A stretch of 64,000 nucleotides of DNA from Acanthopleura granulata (GCA_016165875.1 JABBOT010000080.1:6182759-6246758), one strand, 5' to 3'; counted from the stretch's first letter, positions 34,241 through 46,535 are shown. Notes: a model not told the origin generated them from the sequence alone. Made by a program: numbers and translations.

Positions 34241-36232
34241 TCCTGAATAGCTATGTTAAAAAATTAGGTATTAATTTTCACTAAAAGACTGAAACGCTGT
34301 TGGGCGATAAAATATTGGTAGTCTATGCGATAATAATGTGATGACGAAGGTGGACACAGCCTAGTTTATGCTGAATGGTTTAGCCTCAGGAATTTAATCA
34401 GACAAATCTTAACATATGAGCCATGACAGTCATGCTCAATCGGTCGTCCGCTGGCAAACCTGAAGCGCTGCCCTGACTGGTATTTCCGGCGTACTACACT
34501 GTTTCATCCAGGTTCAACATTTTATCCTCAAATTTCATTATGCATGCTGTCATATTCGTCTGTCCTTCCAGATTTCCCCAGACTACCAAATTACGCTGCA
34601 GGCATAGAGAACTGTCGTGTGATAACAAGAGCTGACTAATATAAATGAACCATTATATGACCGCGTAACGGGTCAATGCCAGGCCTACTATATCCTGACA
34701 TAGATGTGTCCGGTGTGACATCACCGTAGAAAAATTATTCAGTCTGCCTGATCACGGCTAAATCCTCCTGTATTGTGTTTGAGAAAAACTATAGGTCTTG
34801 CCGAACTGAGACGATAACCTGGTCGGTTTTCGGGTTGCTACTGATTCTTCCTAATAGTACTGGGCTTACACGCCACCAATGATACCACTATCCTGGTTAA
34901 GCACATTTAGAGAGAAAAGTCCATTCGGCTTATATTGGATTTTAATCTGTAGAGAACCGGAGCTGGGCTGAGTGGATCTCCCTTGATATTTCACCCCAGA
35001 CTAGTCAAATAAATGTTCTATTTAAAGCTCTCACGAAATCGAATACGATTTGCATTTTCACAATTCAGCGCTCTACCAAACCGCAGCACTGAGCACATTT
35101 TGCCACATAAAGCAGTGTAACATTGTAATATAACAGAAGATAGACATTTATTTTACCATTTTCGACGCCAGTAGGTCACAATCACTTAGAGAGCTTTGAG
35201 ATACAAACAAGAGCATTGCGAGTAATCTAATACTTTGTGAACAACAGACCAGTGCAGCACAAGCGTTCTCATCATTCGAAACGAGTACCTAATGTTTAAA
35301 CGGGCAATCGATTAGAGCGTGGTGCTAAAATGTCTGAATTCAAGAAGCTAACAGGCCGAAGTGACACAGACATTTTCATTATTCACAAATGACCTGCGAA
35401 CTGGCCAAAGCATTGGATATGAATGAACCGTTATATACCCTTATTTTTCCCATTTCGGAAAACCAAATAGCGATGGATAGTTGTTATGAATTTCTTTTGT
35501 TTTTCTTAGAAAGTGGAAGGTTTTGAAGAGAAAGATACATGTCAAGCTGAAAATGTCTATTCCAGAGTCTCCTTTTAATTATAATGTTAAGCGTAGCATT
35601 TAATTAAGCCAGAAACCTTCTTGAGTTCAGCGTAAAGCAATAAGATACAAAAAAAAATCTTCGCAACTTTTGCACATTTTATATTTTTGACCAGCAGGTG
35701 ATGACAATATCAGGACTTTTATTTCAAGAGTTCCCTTACCACAGGCCTATTATTCCTAAGTATTCTAAAAGGTACTTTGAAACAAGCTAAGTGGTAACAT
35801 TCTCGACGCATACCTTTGTTTTGATAGATACCAATGGAACAGTATTGGAATCTCAACAATTAAATAGTCTGATTTGTGAAATGATCATGCACCGAAGGGT
35901 GTAATTTGTTAAGTCGTCAGTTAAATGCAAATGTGACCTCTTTGTGATGTCATGAAATAAAACTATGGCAAATTTGATCGGTTACATTGGTGCAACTGGA
36001 CATTCATGTATGATATGCTCACGTGTTTTAATTAGCAAGATGATATGTTAACATATTGAATCTTGTGATGAGTTCGTTAAACACGGCCTGATGGTGATCT
36101 GACATGTAAACTTCCTCTCGATTTTTACAAAGGACTTGCATTGTCATCTTCTGCACAAGAAAACATAGCCAGTAATAAATGAAAAGTCTTCAAGTACAGC
36201 TATAAGAATTACTTGAACTTGCGCAGTAACCC

Positions 36233-36508
36233 TTATGCAAACTCTGGCTGTTCAATGATCACAGCCGATGGCGTTTCAATGGTTAGCTTAGCGGTTTCCA
36301 GGTCATCTAAGGAGGTTTTTGTTATCTTAGTTGTTTCTCTACGATAGAAATGAGAGCTTCGATAATACCATGGATTAATTATTCTCCTGGCCTGAAAGCT
36401 CTTTCGTACTCTTTTCTTTTCCATCTCTATAACCCCTTTCCCAGTCTCTCTGCGGCAGTTTCCTCGTGTGCCATGTAAACAACCCCAGCAAATCGTTTCG
36501 TCAATTCC
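36233..36508 (-). CDS. Candidate terminal exon of a module-encoded gene (91 codons)
   Basis: An acceptor with a strong pyrimidine tract (TGTTTTTGTGTTTTTAG, AG at 36509-36510) opens a frame that starts in phase 0 and runs 91 codons to TAA at 36233-36235. Residues 1-30 are Cys-containing (GIDETICWGCLHGT). A basic stretch follows (EKKRVRKSFQARR), then NPWYYRSSHFYRRETTKITK and an acidic/hydrophobic C-terminus TIETPSAVIIEQPEFA. At 51916-52060 another module keeps TDTPSPGDIEQQAF and a stop at exactly the same codon. Modules near 31.3 and 38.6 kb keep TDTPSSGIIE and TDKPSTL in shifted frames. Shared C-terminus plus shared stop argue for a real protein ancestor. Function unknown. Confidence 0.45.
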   Translation of the reverse strand, partial: GIDETICWGCLHGTRGNCRRETGKGVIEMEKKRVRKSFQARRIINPWYYRSSHFYRRETTKITKTSLDDLETAKLTIETPSAVIIEQPEFA

Positions 36509-36892
36509 CTAAAAACACAAAAACATTCTAGGGTAAGAGCACTGCTGATCGCTTTACAGGATGGCTTACCAACAACCAAGCGTATTTTTTTCATGTGATG
36601 GAGTCTATATTCTCAACTCTCCTTTGTAGACTGCGCAAACAGAAGAGACAATGGCTGCCATTTTATGTCGTTGAGGTAGTACTTGTCGCGTTGATGCTCT
36701 CGGGACATGACATTATATGCATCATGGCTGACTGTGAGGTATATGGGACACATTTTTGTTGGGCTCCAGATTAAACAGGCAGGGAGACGCCTAATAACAT
36801 GTTCTTATCACTTTTAATACATACTAAGCCCCTTGTAATTTAAAGTGATCTTTCCTAGTACAACTGGAATTGAGGGCAATGGCTATTTTCCC

Positions 36893-37057
36893 TACCATGC
36901 ATCCAGCAAATAGCTGGCTTCCTGTCCGGCTGTACGTGGGAAGGTCCGTCACCAGTATGCTGATGGTAGTACGTTTCCTACCGAATCTGCCTGGAAATAT
37001 TCTTGAGTACAGCGTAAAACACTAATGATTTAAATAAATAAAATAAATAAATAAAAC
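36893..37057 (+). repeat. SINE family A, head-truncated
   Basis: GCTGGCTTCCTGTCCGGCTG, TACGTGGGAAGGTCCGTC, GGAAATATTCTTGAGTACAG, CGTAAAACACTAATG, then (AAAT)n. The core has a deletion. Confidence 0.85.
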
Positions 37058-37219
37058 AAAGGATAAGCCCACGAAATTGTTTTTTCAAGACTATTCAAAG
37101 CTTTATTTATTTGCCTTGAGCTACGTCGTTGAATTATTGGTGAGAGACCCTCGTTACCTCAAATGTTTAAGCCTTTAATAGATACACTGAAGCCAAGCGT
37201 TACAGAAGTCCCGTGCTCG

Positions 37220-39550
37220 AATGTAGTGATGTCCAGTGTGACATCACTGCGGAGGAATGTTCAAATCTCCCCTGTCACGTATAACTTCATGTGTGTTGTG
37301 TTTCAGAGAACTAGGGATGGCGGGCGGTGAGGTCTTGCCGTGCTGAGACGATAACCCGAACAGTTTTTGTGTTGTTAAAGGCTCTCGCTAATTGCAGTGG
37401 GCTTACATTGGCCGTAAAGTCATTTTATTGCTTTGGTTAACAAAATTGTGGATTGAAGTCAATTTGGCTTGTACATGTCTCCGATTTCTGTCTATACAGA
37501 GCTGGACATTGTGTTGAGTTCATCTCCCTTGAGATTAAATCACAGAGAAGTCAAATAATGGGGCAGCTTCTACATTCAGCGCTGTGCTGGTCTAGAATTC
37601 CGTCGACATTTTCACATTTCAGGACGCTACCAGACCGCAACGCGGAACAGCGTTCGGCCATTAAATACACCAACAGACCGGCGTCACACAAACAGTTTGG
37701 CCTTATTGACCTCTCACAGACCGTAGCATTATTGGCACTGTAGTATATTAGAGTTAGAACGTTTCCAATGTTTTCGTTTGAAATAGACGCAGATTCCATA
37801 CTTCGAAAATAACACTTTACAGTTTGTAAATAAATAGACGCTAACACACGCGGAGATTTTCATTATATGAAACAGACCAAAGTTTTCCAGACCGTCTCTC
37901 GTTTCGCAATACCAGACAGCCGTGGATATTTGTTTTGCTGTTTTAAATTCAAAATGTAATGGGAAACTCAACAAAAATGTTACTTGTAACGTATAGAGGA
38001 AACTAGAGGAGACTCTCAAGAAGAAAGGCACAAATCAGCCTAAGAACATCTTCTGACGAAGGCGTGGTTTTATTACATTGACGTTAATCAAAAAACTAAA
38101 AAGCACATATTTTGTAACTAATCGCTTCGAAACCTTGCGTAAGCAATTATGAATTTTACTATACAACCAAAACCCTGCCAAGACATACATATATATATAC
38201 TCCGGTGTCTGATATTCCGATGGCAGGATGCATGTTACTTGAAAAAACGTCAGATGAAAGGGAATTCATTAGGGATGAGATACTGAGTAATTATCAGAGC
38301 TCATCAGGTAACAAGGTGTAAATTACTAATGAAACAAACTTCAGTGTTTTAATTGGCGAGCTGGTTAAGCTAACATACTGCATCCTGATATTTCATCAGA
38401 CTCAGTAGACCTGATATCATTTATGCAAACATCCTCTCGCTTTAAAACTAGGACCTTCATGGGCTGTCATTTTCCGCAGAAGAAAACATAGCCATTAAGA
38501 AATGATGTGTTTTCTATCAGTGCTTGTGTATGGATTGCAAGAACCTGAGCCTTGGCTATCGAAAGCGCAAAGTCGATGGCTTGTCAGTCGTTATTTTAAC
38601 GGTTTCCGGTTCATGTGAGGAAGTTTTTGTTATATGTATCCCGGTCAAGTCTCTTCGGTGGAACTGGGAACCGGGATAATGACAGATTAATTCCTCCCCT
38701 GATCTTAGAGCACGTTTGTATTGTATTCCGAGCCAACTGTATTACAAAACCCTTGTCCTTCTCTGAGTGGTTGTTTACCTGTATACCATACACATAACGC
38801 AGCACCAATTTTTGCCCATTTTAAACGAAAAAGCATTCTAAGGACAGGAGCACTGCTAATCACTGTAACACAAGAGTTACATACCGTAAAACACGCTCTG
38901 CTACCATCTGACTGGTGAGGTGGTGACTATTTACTGATGAGATCAAGTTTTGTAGATTACGCACACTAGACAAAGCTGCTGCCAGTCATGGTGGAGATAT
39001 TTATTTATTTATTTATTTATTTACTCAAGAATATTTCACTTATACGACGGTGGTTAGCATTATGGTGGCACGAAACTGGGCAGAGCCCGGGGGGGAACCG
39101 ACGACAATCTGCAGGTTGCTAGCAGACATTCCCTCGTACGGCAGGAGAGGAAGCCAGCATGGACTTCAGCTCACAGCGACCGCATTGGTTGGAGGCTTCT
39201 GGTTCATTGCGCTGCTCTAGCGCGCTAACCGACTGAACTACGGCGGCCCCCATGGTGGAGATAGTACTCTCCGGGTTGATGCTTTCGGGGTAGGGAGTCA
39301 GAATTGTCATGCTAGCTCCCTGGCTACATGATGTAATATTGTATAGGTATTCGTACATAAACAAGGCCTGTATGAACAAAACATGGGAAAACTTGTTATT
39401 TACCATGTCAATACTACTCCTGGTATCCTGATACTAATGGAATTTACCACAACGGCTGTCATCCTTGTCAATGGTCTTATAAATAATAAATTATCCCATA
39501 AAATTGTTTATCAAACCTATTTTGTGCTTATTAGCCTACATCGTTAACGT
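37220..39550. repeat. Long module, full copy 3 (~2.3-2.5 kb)
   Basis: Directly follows copy 2. Includes CGCTACCAGACCGCAAC, TTTTATTACATTGACGTTAA, AAGCTAACATACTGCATC, AAACATAGCCATTAAGAAAT, GTCGATGGCTTGTCAGTCGT, AGGACAGGAGCACTGCTAAT and CGGGTTGATGCTTTCGGGG. The 36.2-kb exon equivalent (about 38555-38810, minus) is frame-broken: RFPVPPKRLDRDTY is open, then a stop. A SINE has inserted at 39000. Confidence 0.8.
39000..39250 (-). repeat. SINE family A, full length with 13-bp TSD
   Basis: (ATTT)n tail, ACTCAAGAATATTTCACTTA, TGGGCAGAGCCCGGGGGG, GAAGCCAGCATGGACTTCAG, GCGCTAACCGACTGAACTAC: a complete element including head. The flanking repeat CATGGTGGAGATA is perfect (38987-38999 and 39251-39263), and one of the youngest insertions in the window. 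It splits module copy 3. Confidence 0.95.
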
Positions 39551-39552
39551 CC

Positions 39553-39622
39553 ATACGAGGCACGCATAAGTGAAATATTCTTGAGTACGGCGTAAAACAC
39601 CAATCAAATAAATAAATAAATA
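39553..39622 (+). repeat. SINE family A, 3' end only
   Basis: ATAAGTGAAATATTCTTGAG, TACGGCGTAAAACACCAATC, (AAAT)n. Very close to consensus, so a 5'-truncated recent copy. Confidence 0.92.
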
Positions 39623-39699
39623 ATCTGTCGTACATGTACATCAAGTACACAACAGCCAATCAACATTTATCTATCCTGTTAGGGCTACTTGTTTAGCAA

Positions 39700-40280
39700 A
39701 CCATGTTATGGATGATGTGGTTAAAGCGAGGGAGTTTCACCAACAATTGCTCATGTTTCAAAACAAGGTTGGTAAAATGCAACTGTAACAAACAACATAG
39801 AAAAGAATGGCAAACGGACACGCAACGATGATCTCGCGTGGAGATACTGTTGTGAAATAATTTCTAATAAACAACTGAAATTAGCAACTTCAGTGTCAAA
39901 GTAATATATCGTAACACTAGATTTCTTGTCAAGTGGCCATATTGTAACACAAGAGTGAGTGTCATATGTAACTCTAACGCTTAACAAAGTAGAGAGTGTC
40001 GGAAAAACCGCTGTTACGAAAGGGCGAGTGTCAAATTAACGTGAGCCAAAAACTAGGTCCCAAATAGACACGCTGTGTGTATAACACCATAGCTTCTAAT
40101 AGGCAAATGAGACCAGCAGACCACATGTAAAGTAACATATAGTAATAAGCATGTTACCCATGTTCCGATGCCATTACATTGTACCCCTGGACGCCCCTCG
40201 CCTACCCCCACCCTGCGTTGTGGAAAAAATCACAACCTTCCAAAAACGACAGATATCCACAAATCACTAATGAACTCAGT
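39700..40280. other. No gene; TAACACAAGAGT-type sequence
   Basis: ATTGTAACACAAGAGTGAGT, GTCATATGTAACTCTAACGC resembles TCATAACACAAGAGTAAATA, TCAAATGCAACTGTA near 63672, plus scraps at 38868. A dispersed low-copy repeat, otherwise unknown. Confidence 0.4.
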
Positions 40281-40289
40281 ACATATATA

Positions 40290-41333
40290 AGATATAAAAA
40301 TTAGGATGCATTCATGTAAAGAGAAGCCATGAACAGTTTTCAATGATGAAGAAAAGACGCAGTGACTGTTCTAGACAGATGAATAAAATCCCTGTCCAAA
40401 TCGTATAGCATTTTAGTATATAGGCCTATGGAGCGGATGGTCAAATATGTATCTCAGATGCACTTTGATTGCAACTGTTCATATATCCAACGTGGCGATG
40501 ATACTCAACACGATGAACACACAGCCTCTATCACCGGGATAAGCCGAAATAGACACAATTATGCAGTAGGGTCCCCGAGGATCTGAACACTAACTCCGCG
40601 TTTACTAACAAGAAAGGCATACTCATTGTAAACTTTACGAAACTTATAGTGAAGTAGTTTGATGGAATATCCTTGACACATTAGTTTTTGCAGAATTAAC
40701 TTGTAACGTTCAATAAAATCATCACATAGCACAGAGGATCTACCAAGTGCTACAAGGCGAGTTATGTATACGGCATATGCAGGACAATTCGGTGTATTGC
40801 TATCCAAGTAGGGATATATTCACAATATAAGAACCCAAACTATCCCTGTTGTCGTAAATTCGGCGTGACAAGGAACGATTGTGGTCCCCTGTTCAAGTAC
40901 AAGTCCAGGCAAGATGTACCATCTGGAGAATCTGTACCTTCCTTTACATCCAGCGAAGGTTGATATATATGTATTTCACTGCCTTTGTTCCATGCGGGTG
41001 GTTTACAGCTAGTAAGTCTTCCATATAACCAAGAAGCGCTGTTCCACCTGGGATTCTATGTAACACCCTAGATGCTGATGGACCCTGTGACATTTGTGGA
41101 CCGGTTACAGACGAGTGAAAGGACATACCTGTGATGGCGACAGCCTTTACATAAAAGCCAATACATGTGTGTTTGGAGATTTCACGACCACCAATTTTTG
41201 AAATGCCTTTCAAACATATGTCAAGTATAGATGACGTCCGAGTTAATCTGGAAGCATGATGGTCCCAGGAACTTATCGTCAGTAATCCCATAAAACATTT
41301 TGTTTTATGGCTAGCTAGGGAACTCAAAAACAA
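40290..41333 (-). pseudogene. Reverse-transcriptase fossil 1 (YIDD-type, PAYGVYISQL family)
   Basis: On the minus strand, segments align in order to an RT family widespread in aquatic invertebrates: a GxP..A.. region (THTCIGFYVKAV), the catalytic box as YMED (41016-41027) followed by LLAVNHPH, then YLDL-type CLDLYLNRG, then YDNRDS, YPYLDSNTPNCPAYAVYIT, DDFIERYKLILQKLMCQGYS and YKFRKVYNEYAFL. At least two frameshifts and stops separate them, and the normal YIDD aspartate pair reads ED. The last 82 codons (40559-40807) are intact. 40290-40550 is a non-coding-looking 3' part shared with the 60.4-kb copy. Element class not settled (PLE-like or other non-LTR). Confidence 0.75.
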
Positions 41334-41870
41334 AATGATATTCTGGCAGTATCGGAGTAGTGTATATTAAAATATAAGGAAAAGAGCTCTGAGCCAAAGA
41401 CTTTATAATCATTTAAGCTGTTACACAACATCATTTGTATACACACATGATCATTGTTATATGAAGAGTTTTTATATATAGCTGACGATTATTCTTGCGA
41501 CAAGTTCACTAATTTCTGTATGTCAGGGCATTTACATTTCCATAACCGACTGTTTTGATTAGCCAAGAACACTGATTTTACAATTCTAGCTAGGTCTTAT
41601 TTATTATATAACTGATGTCCTTGAAGAAGTATGTCACGTTCAGTTCACATGGTTTACTCTTTCGTAAACGTTAGTAAATGTATTCATTTTTCTCGGACGC
41701 GTATAGTGACAAATTTCAGAATCTCAGAATCGCACACAATAGCTTCCCTGGAATCTGGACTTTACTGCTTGTCAAGCTCCAGTCCTCGGCTCAAAGCATC
41801 GTTTATGCACCCCAAACTCGAAAACCTAGACAATAAATGAATTAAATGCGCAGTTTTTCATAATCAAACA
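41334..41870. other. No recognisable feature
   Basis: Plus-strand 69-codon frame at 41631-41840 only. Confidence 0.4.
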
Positions 41871-42480
41871 ATCTTAAATTCCCGTTCTTATCTCCTCTTA
41901 TCTACGTCTCGTAATGCTCTGTCTGGTTTCTGAACATAGGCCCTACAAATCCTTTCCTTAATTCGTTAAAAAAACAAAACAAAAAACACCCACACACACT
42001 AAAAACATTTTCGGACAAGAGCGCAGCTAATCATTTTAAAGCTATGCTTGCATCAAACATGCGTGGCGTTCTTTTCAAGCGATAAAGTCCATTTATTGTG
42101 GAGACACTGCTTGGTAGACTTCTAGCTCTGAACAAAAGACGGCTGCCGGTTACGGCAGAGATAGTTTGTGTCAGGAAATGCTCTCGGGATAAGACGTTAG
42201 AACAAGGACTTTATAAGGAACGGTTATTCTGTTTTTTAAACATAAACAAGACCCTTAAGAACAAAACGTTTGGCAAGTTGCATTTACCACATACATGTTT
42301 GAAGAATACTGGGTCCAATGCCCTTTCAAGTGAACCTTCCTGGTGCCATTGTAATTTACGCAACGGCTATCACCCACACTAAAAATTCTATAAATAATAT
42401 ATAAATTCCTGTAATTGTTTCTTCAGGCTATTCCACGCTTTGTCTGTTGCATTAACCTACAAAGTCGAATTCTACAACAA
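41870..42480. repeat. Long module, partial copy 4 (distal end)
   Basis: AAAACATTTTCGGACAAGAG, GCGCAGCTAATCATTTTAAA, GACGGCTGCCGGTTACGGCA, GGAAATGCTCTCGGGATAAG, TATAAATAATATATAAATTC match copies 2, 3 and 5. The acceptor position reads AACG instead of AG, so the exon could not be spliced here. Confidence 0.75.
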
Positions 42481-42497
42481 AAAAGCCTGACTGGGTA

Positions 42498-42712
42498 AGT
42501 CATTCCAACGTCTTCATCCCAATGCTTAGAGCGTCCACGTCGAGGTGGGGAGATCCAGGTTCAAGCCCGGGTGGGTAATACCAAATACTTTTAAAATAGT
42601 ACTTGTTGCTGCCTCGCTTGGCGCTCAGCATTGAGAGGTTAGAGCAAGGAAACAGGACTGGTCGGCCCTGATTAACCTCATACGTCGTCATTCAGTTGTA
42701 CAATGCTAAGGT
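42498..42712 (+). repeat. SINE family C, tRNA-headed copy
   Basis: The B-box-like CCAGGTTCAAGCCCGG at 42550 is followed by the family body TACTTGTTGCTGCCTCGCTT, GGCGCTCAGCATTGAGAGGT, GGAAACAGGACTGGTCGGCC. The A-box region upstream is degraded. Confidence 0.88.
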
Positions 42713-43699
42713 GTGAAGTTGTGATATCCTGTACGTGTATATCTAGTATGAAATATACACGGGTTTTCTGTAAGAAAACTTATCATTGATTAGTTATAAA
42801 ATAATACTACATTATTTATGTGTAACACAGATTTTCTCACCTTTTGACAATTACTATGAATTGGATGGCCAAGATTGCCTTGCTAACTTTTGTCAATATA
42901 TCTGTGAAAAGAGGACCAAAGTTAAATAAAGTATTAAATCTCATATCTTTCTTGTATTGATTGCTTTTGGTCCCCTTAACCTCGTGGGTACATTAAACCA
43001 TTTCATTGTAACTGAATATTGGTTCCGATAACTATTTTAAAATGCAAATTACCGATATTTCCTGCAAATGTTAATATTTATTAGAGCAAGCATACTTGAA
43101 TTTGAACCTCATATGGGTAACACTCTATGATTAAAGTGAGCAAAAACTGTGTGGAAACAATCTCGCAATGTAATAGAATTCGCTTTTAAAAATTAACCAT
43201 TTAGTGAAAGAATATGAAAAGAACTATTCGTGTCTACAGCCGAAGCATATGGCTCATCACTGCCCACGTCAAAGGTAATAAAAACCTAAATCGGGGACTT
43301 TCAATATAAATTAGACTTGCTTGGAAATGGGTTTGGAGAACGCAACGGACAAAACACATTGGCTGGGAATAAACAGGCTATCTGTCGTCGTATTGAAACG
43401 ATTAGTGGAACTGACTGATAGCTTTTATATTCAGATAATACAGACCAGAAGGGGCAACCGGGAAGCCGACGGCAGTGGCCACCCCCGATGGAAGGGACTT
43501 AAAACTATTGACTTGCATATGGTGGCTTTGTGGAAGCATCTGCTTAGATTTAGTAGGTAGCCGTTGATTGCTCTTCTACGAGGATCGGCCCGTGTGTACA
43601 CAAAGGGGTTGTGCAATAGGACGTACTACCCTAGAAGTACCCAAAGCAATCCAAAGTGTACCCAAAGTAATTTGTTTACCTACTTCAATAATGTCGCTG
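42713..43699. other. No recognisable feature
   Basis: Plus frame 43321-43560 (79 codons) and overlapping frames to 43782 lack signatures. Confidence 0.4.
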
Positions 43700-43830
43700 G
43701 TGAGATTTTTTTTCACCAAGATGTTTTGGCATCCTTTTTCGTCATGGAGGTGACAACATTCCCACGAAAAGGATGAGTTCACTAAATTATGGATTCATTT
43801 GTTATTGTTGAACTATCCTTGCGTACGTGA
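43700..43830. repeat. Duplicated segment (partner 34080-34240)
   Basis: See 34080-34240. Confidence 0.65.
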
Positions 43831-43964
43831 GGTATTCATATAAACGTGACATGCTCCACATCCACGTGATCAGGGCTTCATGTAGAAGCTAAATGTGTCC
43901 GGGATAGCTAAAAAATGACACTGTCGGTTTCCTATTTCCACACAACCATCCTAAGGTTGCTGAT

Positions 43965-44090
43965 AGGCAACGTACGATCGTAGGGGACGCCAGTATGACT
44001 TACACTTGAACTCACAGCGAGCACATTGGTGAAAGGATCATGGGTCATTACACTGTGCTAGCAGGCTAACCGCCCTCGGCCCAGATTTCG
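43965..44090 (-). repeat. SINE family A, head half
   Basis: AAGGTTGCTGATAGGCAACG, TGAACTCACAGCGAGCACAT, TGGTGAAAGGATCATGGGTC, GTGCTAGCAGGCTAACCGCC: the tRNA-like half without the core or tail. Confidence 0.75.
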
Positions 44091-44094
44091 CATT

Positions 44095-45750
44095 GAGATA
44101 CGCGTGTCCGGTTTGGCATTACTACAGAGGAATGCTTAAATCTTCCATGTTACGTATTGTTTCTGCTCTACTAAGCTTGGGAAAACCGGGAGCTGGCCGC
44201 ACTGAAACAGTAGCAATTTTTATGTAGTGGCTTAACAAACTCGAATGGTAAGGCATTTTCACATATCAGGAAGCTAGCAGACCGCAGCGACAAATACATT
44301 TTAACCATTTGGAACAGACCGCAGCATTACAGACACTGTGGCCCAGTAGCAAAACAGCGTTTAGATGTTTTCACTATTTTATCACCAGTACGTCCGAGTA
44401 ACATAGGCATGTTTGTCATTAGGAGAAGAGCATGGTCGAAAATTAAGGGTTTTTTTTAAATAACACACCGGTGCAGTCCATTTTAAAGGTCATAAACGAG
44501 AGTATGTACCATTCAGAACGCCAGTAGATCAGAGCAGTTTGCAATCTATTAAAATTCGAGTCGGATATAAACAGGAGTAATACGGACATTTTCGTCTTTC
44601 GAAACAGGCCTAAGCCTTGCAGTCAAGGTCGTTGGTAACCAGACCAAATCATTGCAGGAGCGTTTAAATTCAATACATTAGCACTTATAAGGAGCATAAG
44701 ATACACATTGAATTTTCAGATGATTACAAAAAGTGCAACTGTATTCGTGAGGCCAGTGTCACGATCAAACAGAGAAAGCACCCCTCAAACTCGATGCGGC
44801 TAAATCATTGCAGCCATTTTCACAATTTGGAACTCGAGAAACTTCTTTCCACCGATAGCAAAAGGGTCCAAAGCTGTATACTTCTTTGTTCCTTCCCATA
44901 GCACTTCACACCTTTAGGTGTATGCGGGATCATGATACACGTAGGCAATATTCAAACGCTGCAGTGTCTCAGCAAGAAACAACTTATTTTTCTTGCGATT
45001 TGTACCCTTTGGTGTACATGTCGCCTATCAAGGTCTCCCAATGGCTTGCTAATAGACCAGATAGCTGCATACATTAAAAAAAAGGAATCAGTCACATCAA
45101 CAAATTTGTAATTCAAGACCAAAACACAATATCGCACTGCAGACACTTTGACATTTGTTAAGCGGACTTAGCAGATCATTTCTGACATTTCCAGAGTACA
45201 CGGACAGACTAGATCATTACCCACATTTTCGCATTTGGATGATTTTCACAATTGTTACATTGCATGCTACAGGTAATACACCAGACCATACTAGGCATTT
45301 TCAATACGTACTTAGTGACAAATCAGAGCGAGTTTAAAAAAAAACCTTTTCACTGAAAATCCCAACACACCAGAGCGTTACAAGCCTTTTAACAACTGAG
45401 AGGCGAATAGACCAAACTTTTCCAAACATCTTCTCATTTCATTCTTTTTTCTTTTTCTTTTTAACTCAAAACACAATTCAGATTGAGCGCAACTTCAACA
45501 AATCTGTAACTTATAACCCATGCGCAAAATATGGGTAGATTTTAAGAAAAAGGAACAAATCGATCTTTCAGTATCAGCTCATATTACAGGTTCCTATGAT
45601 CTAATTTATTTTTATTTGCATTGACATTAATCGTAAAATAAAATAAAAAAATAAGTTGTAACTGCAGCCGATGCATATAGTGTCAACGGCATGTCGTGGC
45701 AGCATTAAATAAAAATTTCGGGTATTCAAATGTTCCTGAAGCAGGCAATT
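44095..45750. repeat. Long module, diverged copy (proximal part)
   Basis: CATTACTACAGAGGAATG, CTTAAATCTTCCATGTTACG, CATTTTCACATATCAGGAAG, CTAGCAGACCGCAGCGA, then AGACCAAACTTTTCCAAACA and TTTATTTGCATTGACATTAA, in the same order as 37225-38090 with large insertions. Confidence 0.65.
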
Positions 45751-46148
45751 TTTTTCTGTGTGCTAGATGTAGCGTCGTTGGAGGATTGTCTTTCAATTCT
45801 TGGAATAAATAATCTGAACAGGTCACAAACTCCTCGCCTGCAACTTGTATTGCAATCTCACTGACCTTAAATGAAACACCGGAGAGCAATGGTCGGCTTC
45901 TTGAACAAAAAATTCAATACAAAAAACATGCACAGTTTTTGAACCTATTATTAACTAGTCATCAGAAACGGACATTGCAACAAGCCAAATAGCGCAATTC
46001 CGTAAACACACGGTCGTTTGCAATGAAACAAGTCTGTTATACAATAATGAAACGGTGGAATTAACTTTGTATCATTTGTGAAGTGATCAAACATGTCACG
46101 GTTTAATTTGTTAAGTCATCAGATAGACGGGATTAATCCATGAGGATT
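45750..46148. other. No recognisable feature
   Basis: Short minus-strand frame 45683-45889 only. Confidence 0.4.
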
Positions 46149-46160
46149 GGGTCGGGTTGA

Positions 46161-46221
46161 ATGAATGAATAATTATGGCTTGACGCCACATCGGCAATAT
46201 CTCAGCCATATCGTGGCGAGT
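46161..46221 (-). repeat. Family B ultra-short retroposon, copy 3 with TSD
   Basis: Inverted copy: ATGAATGAATAATTATGGCT, TGACGCCACATCGGCAATAT, CTCAGCCATATCGTGGCGAG. Flanked by GGGTCGGGTTGA (46149-46160) and GGGTCGGATTGA (46222-46233), 11 of 12 identical. Element is about 61 bp. Confidence 0.9.
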
Positions 46222-46535
46222 GGGTCGGATTGAAGAAAGACTCCAAACTCACACGCCATATGAAATTCACAATATTTTAAGCAGTTATGTAAAAGAGTGG
46301 CGAATCAGATTCAGGAAAGTCGAAAAATGTACTCATGCACAGATCCTGCTGATTTTTAAACCAGTTGTTATGTTTTACAAACTTAGTAGCTCACACAAAC
46401 AAAATACATTATATAACTCTGATGAGACAGTAGCTTGAGTTATTTGCACAAAATTATCACGGAGTCTATTGTACAAAATTATGTATGTATAACGATCAAT
46501 GGACAATAAAAAACAGAAAATCATTTCTACGAAAT

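Larger units (their letters stand above)
34690..37220. repeat. Long module, full copy 2 (~2.5 kb)
   Basis: Starts near GGTGTGACATCACCGTAGAA, which recurs as AGTGTGACATCACTGCGGAG at 37232, about 2.53 kb further. Collinear blocks with copy 3 include ATCTCCCTTGA, CATTTTCACAATTCAG.GCT and ACCAAACCGCAGC, then GTTAACATATTGAATCTTG, AAACATAGCCAGTAATAAATG and CGATGGCGTTTCA. It carries the best-preserved coding exon (36233-36508) and a SINE near its end. Confidence 0.8.
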
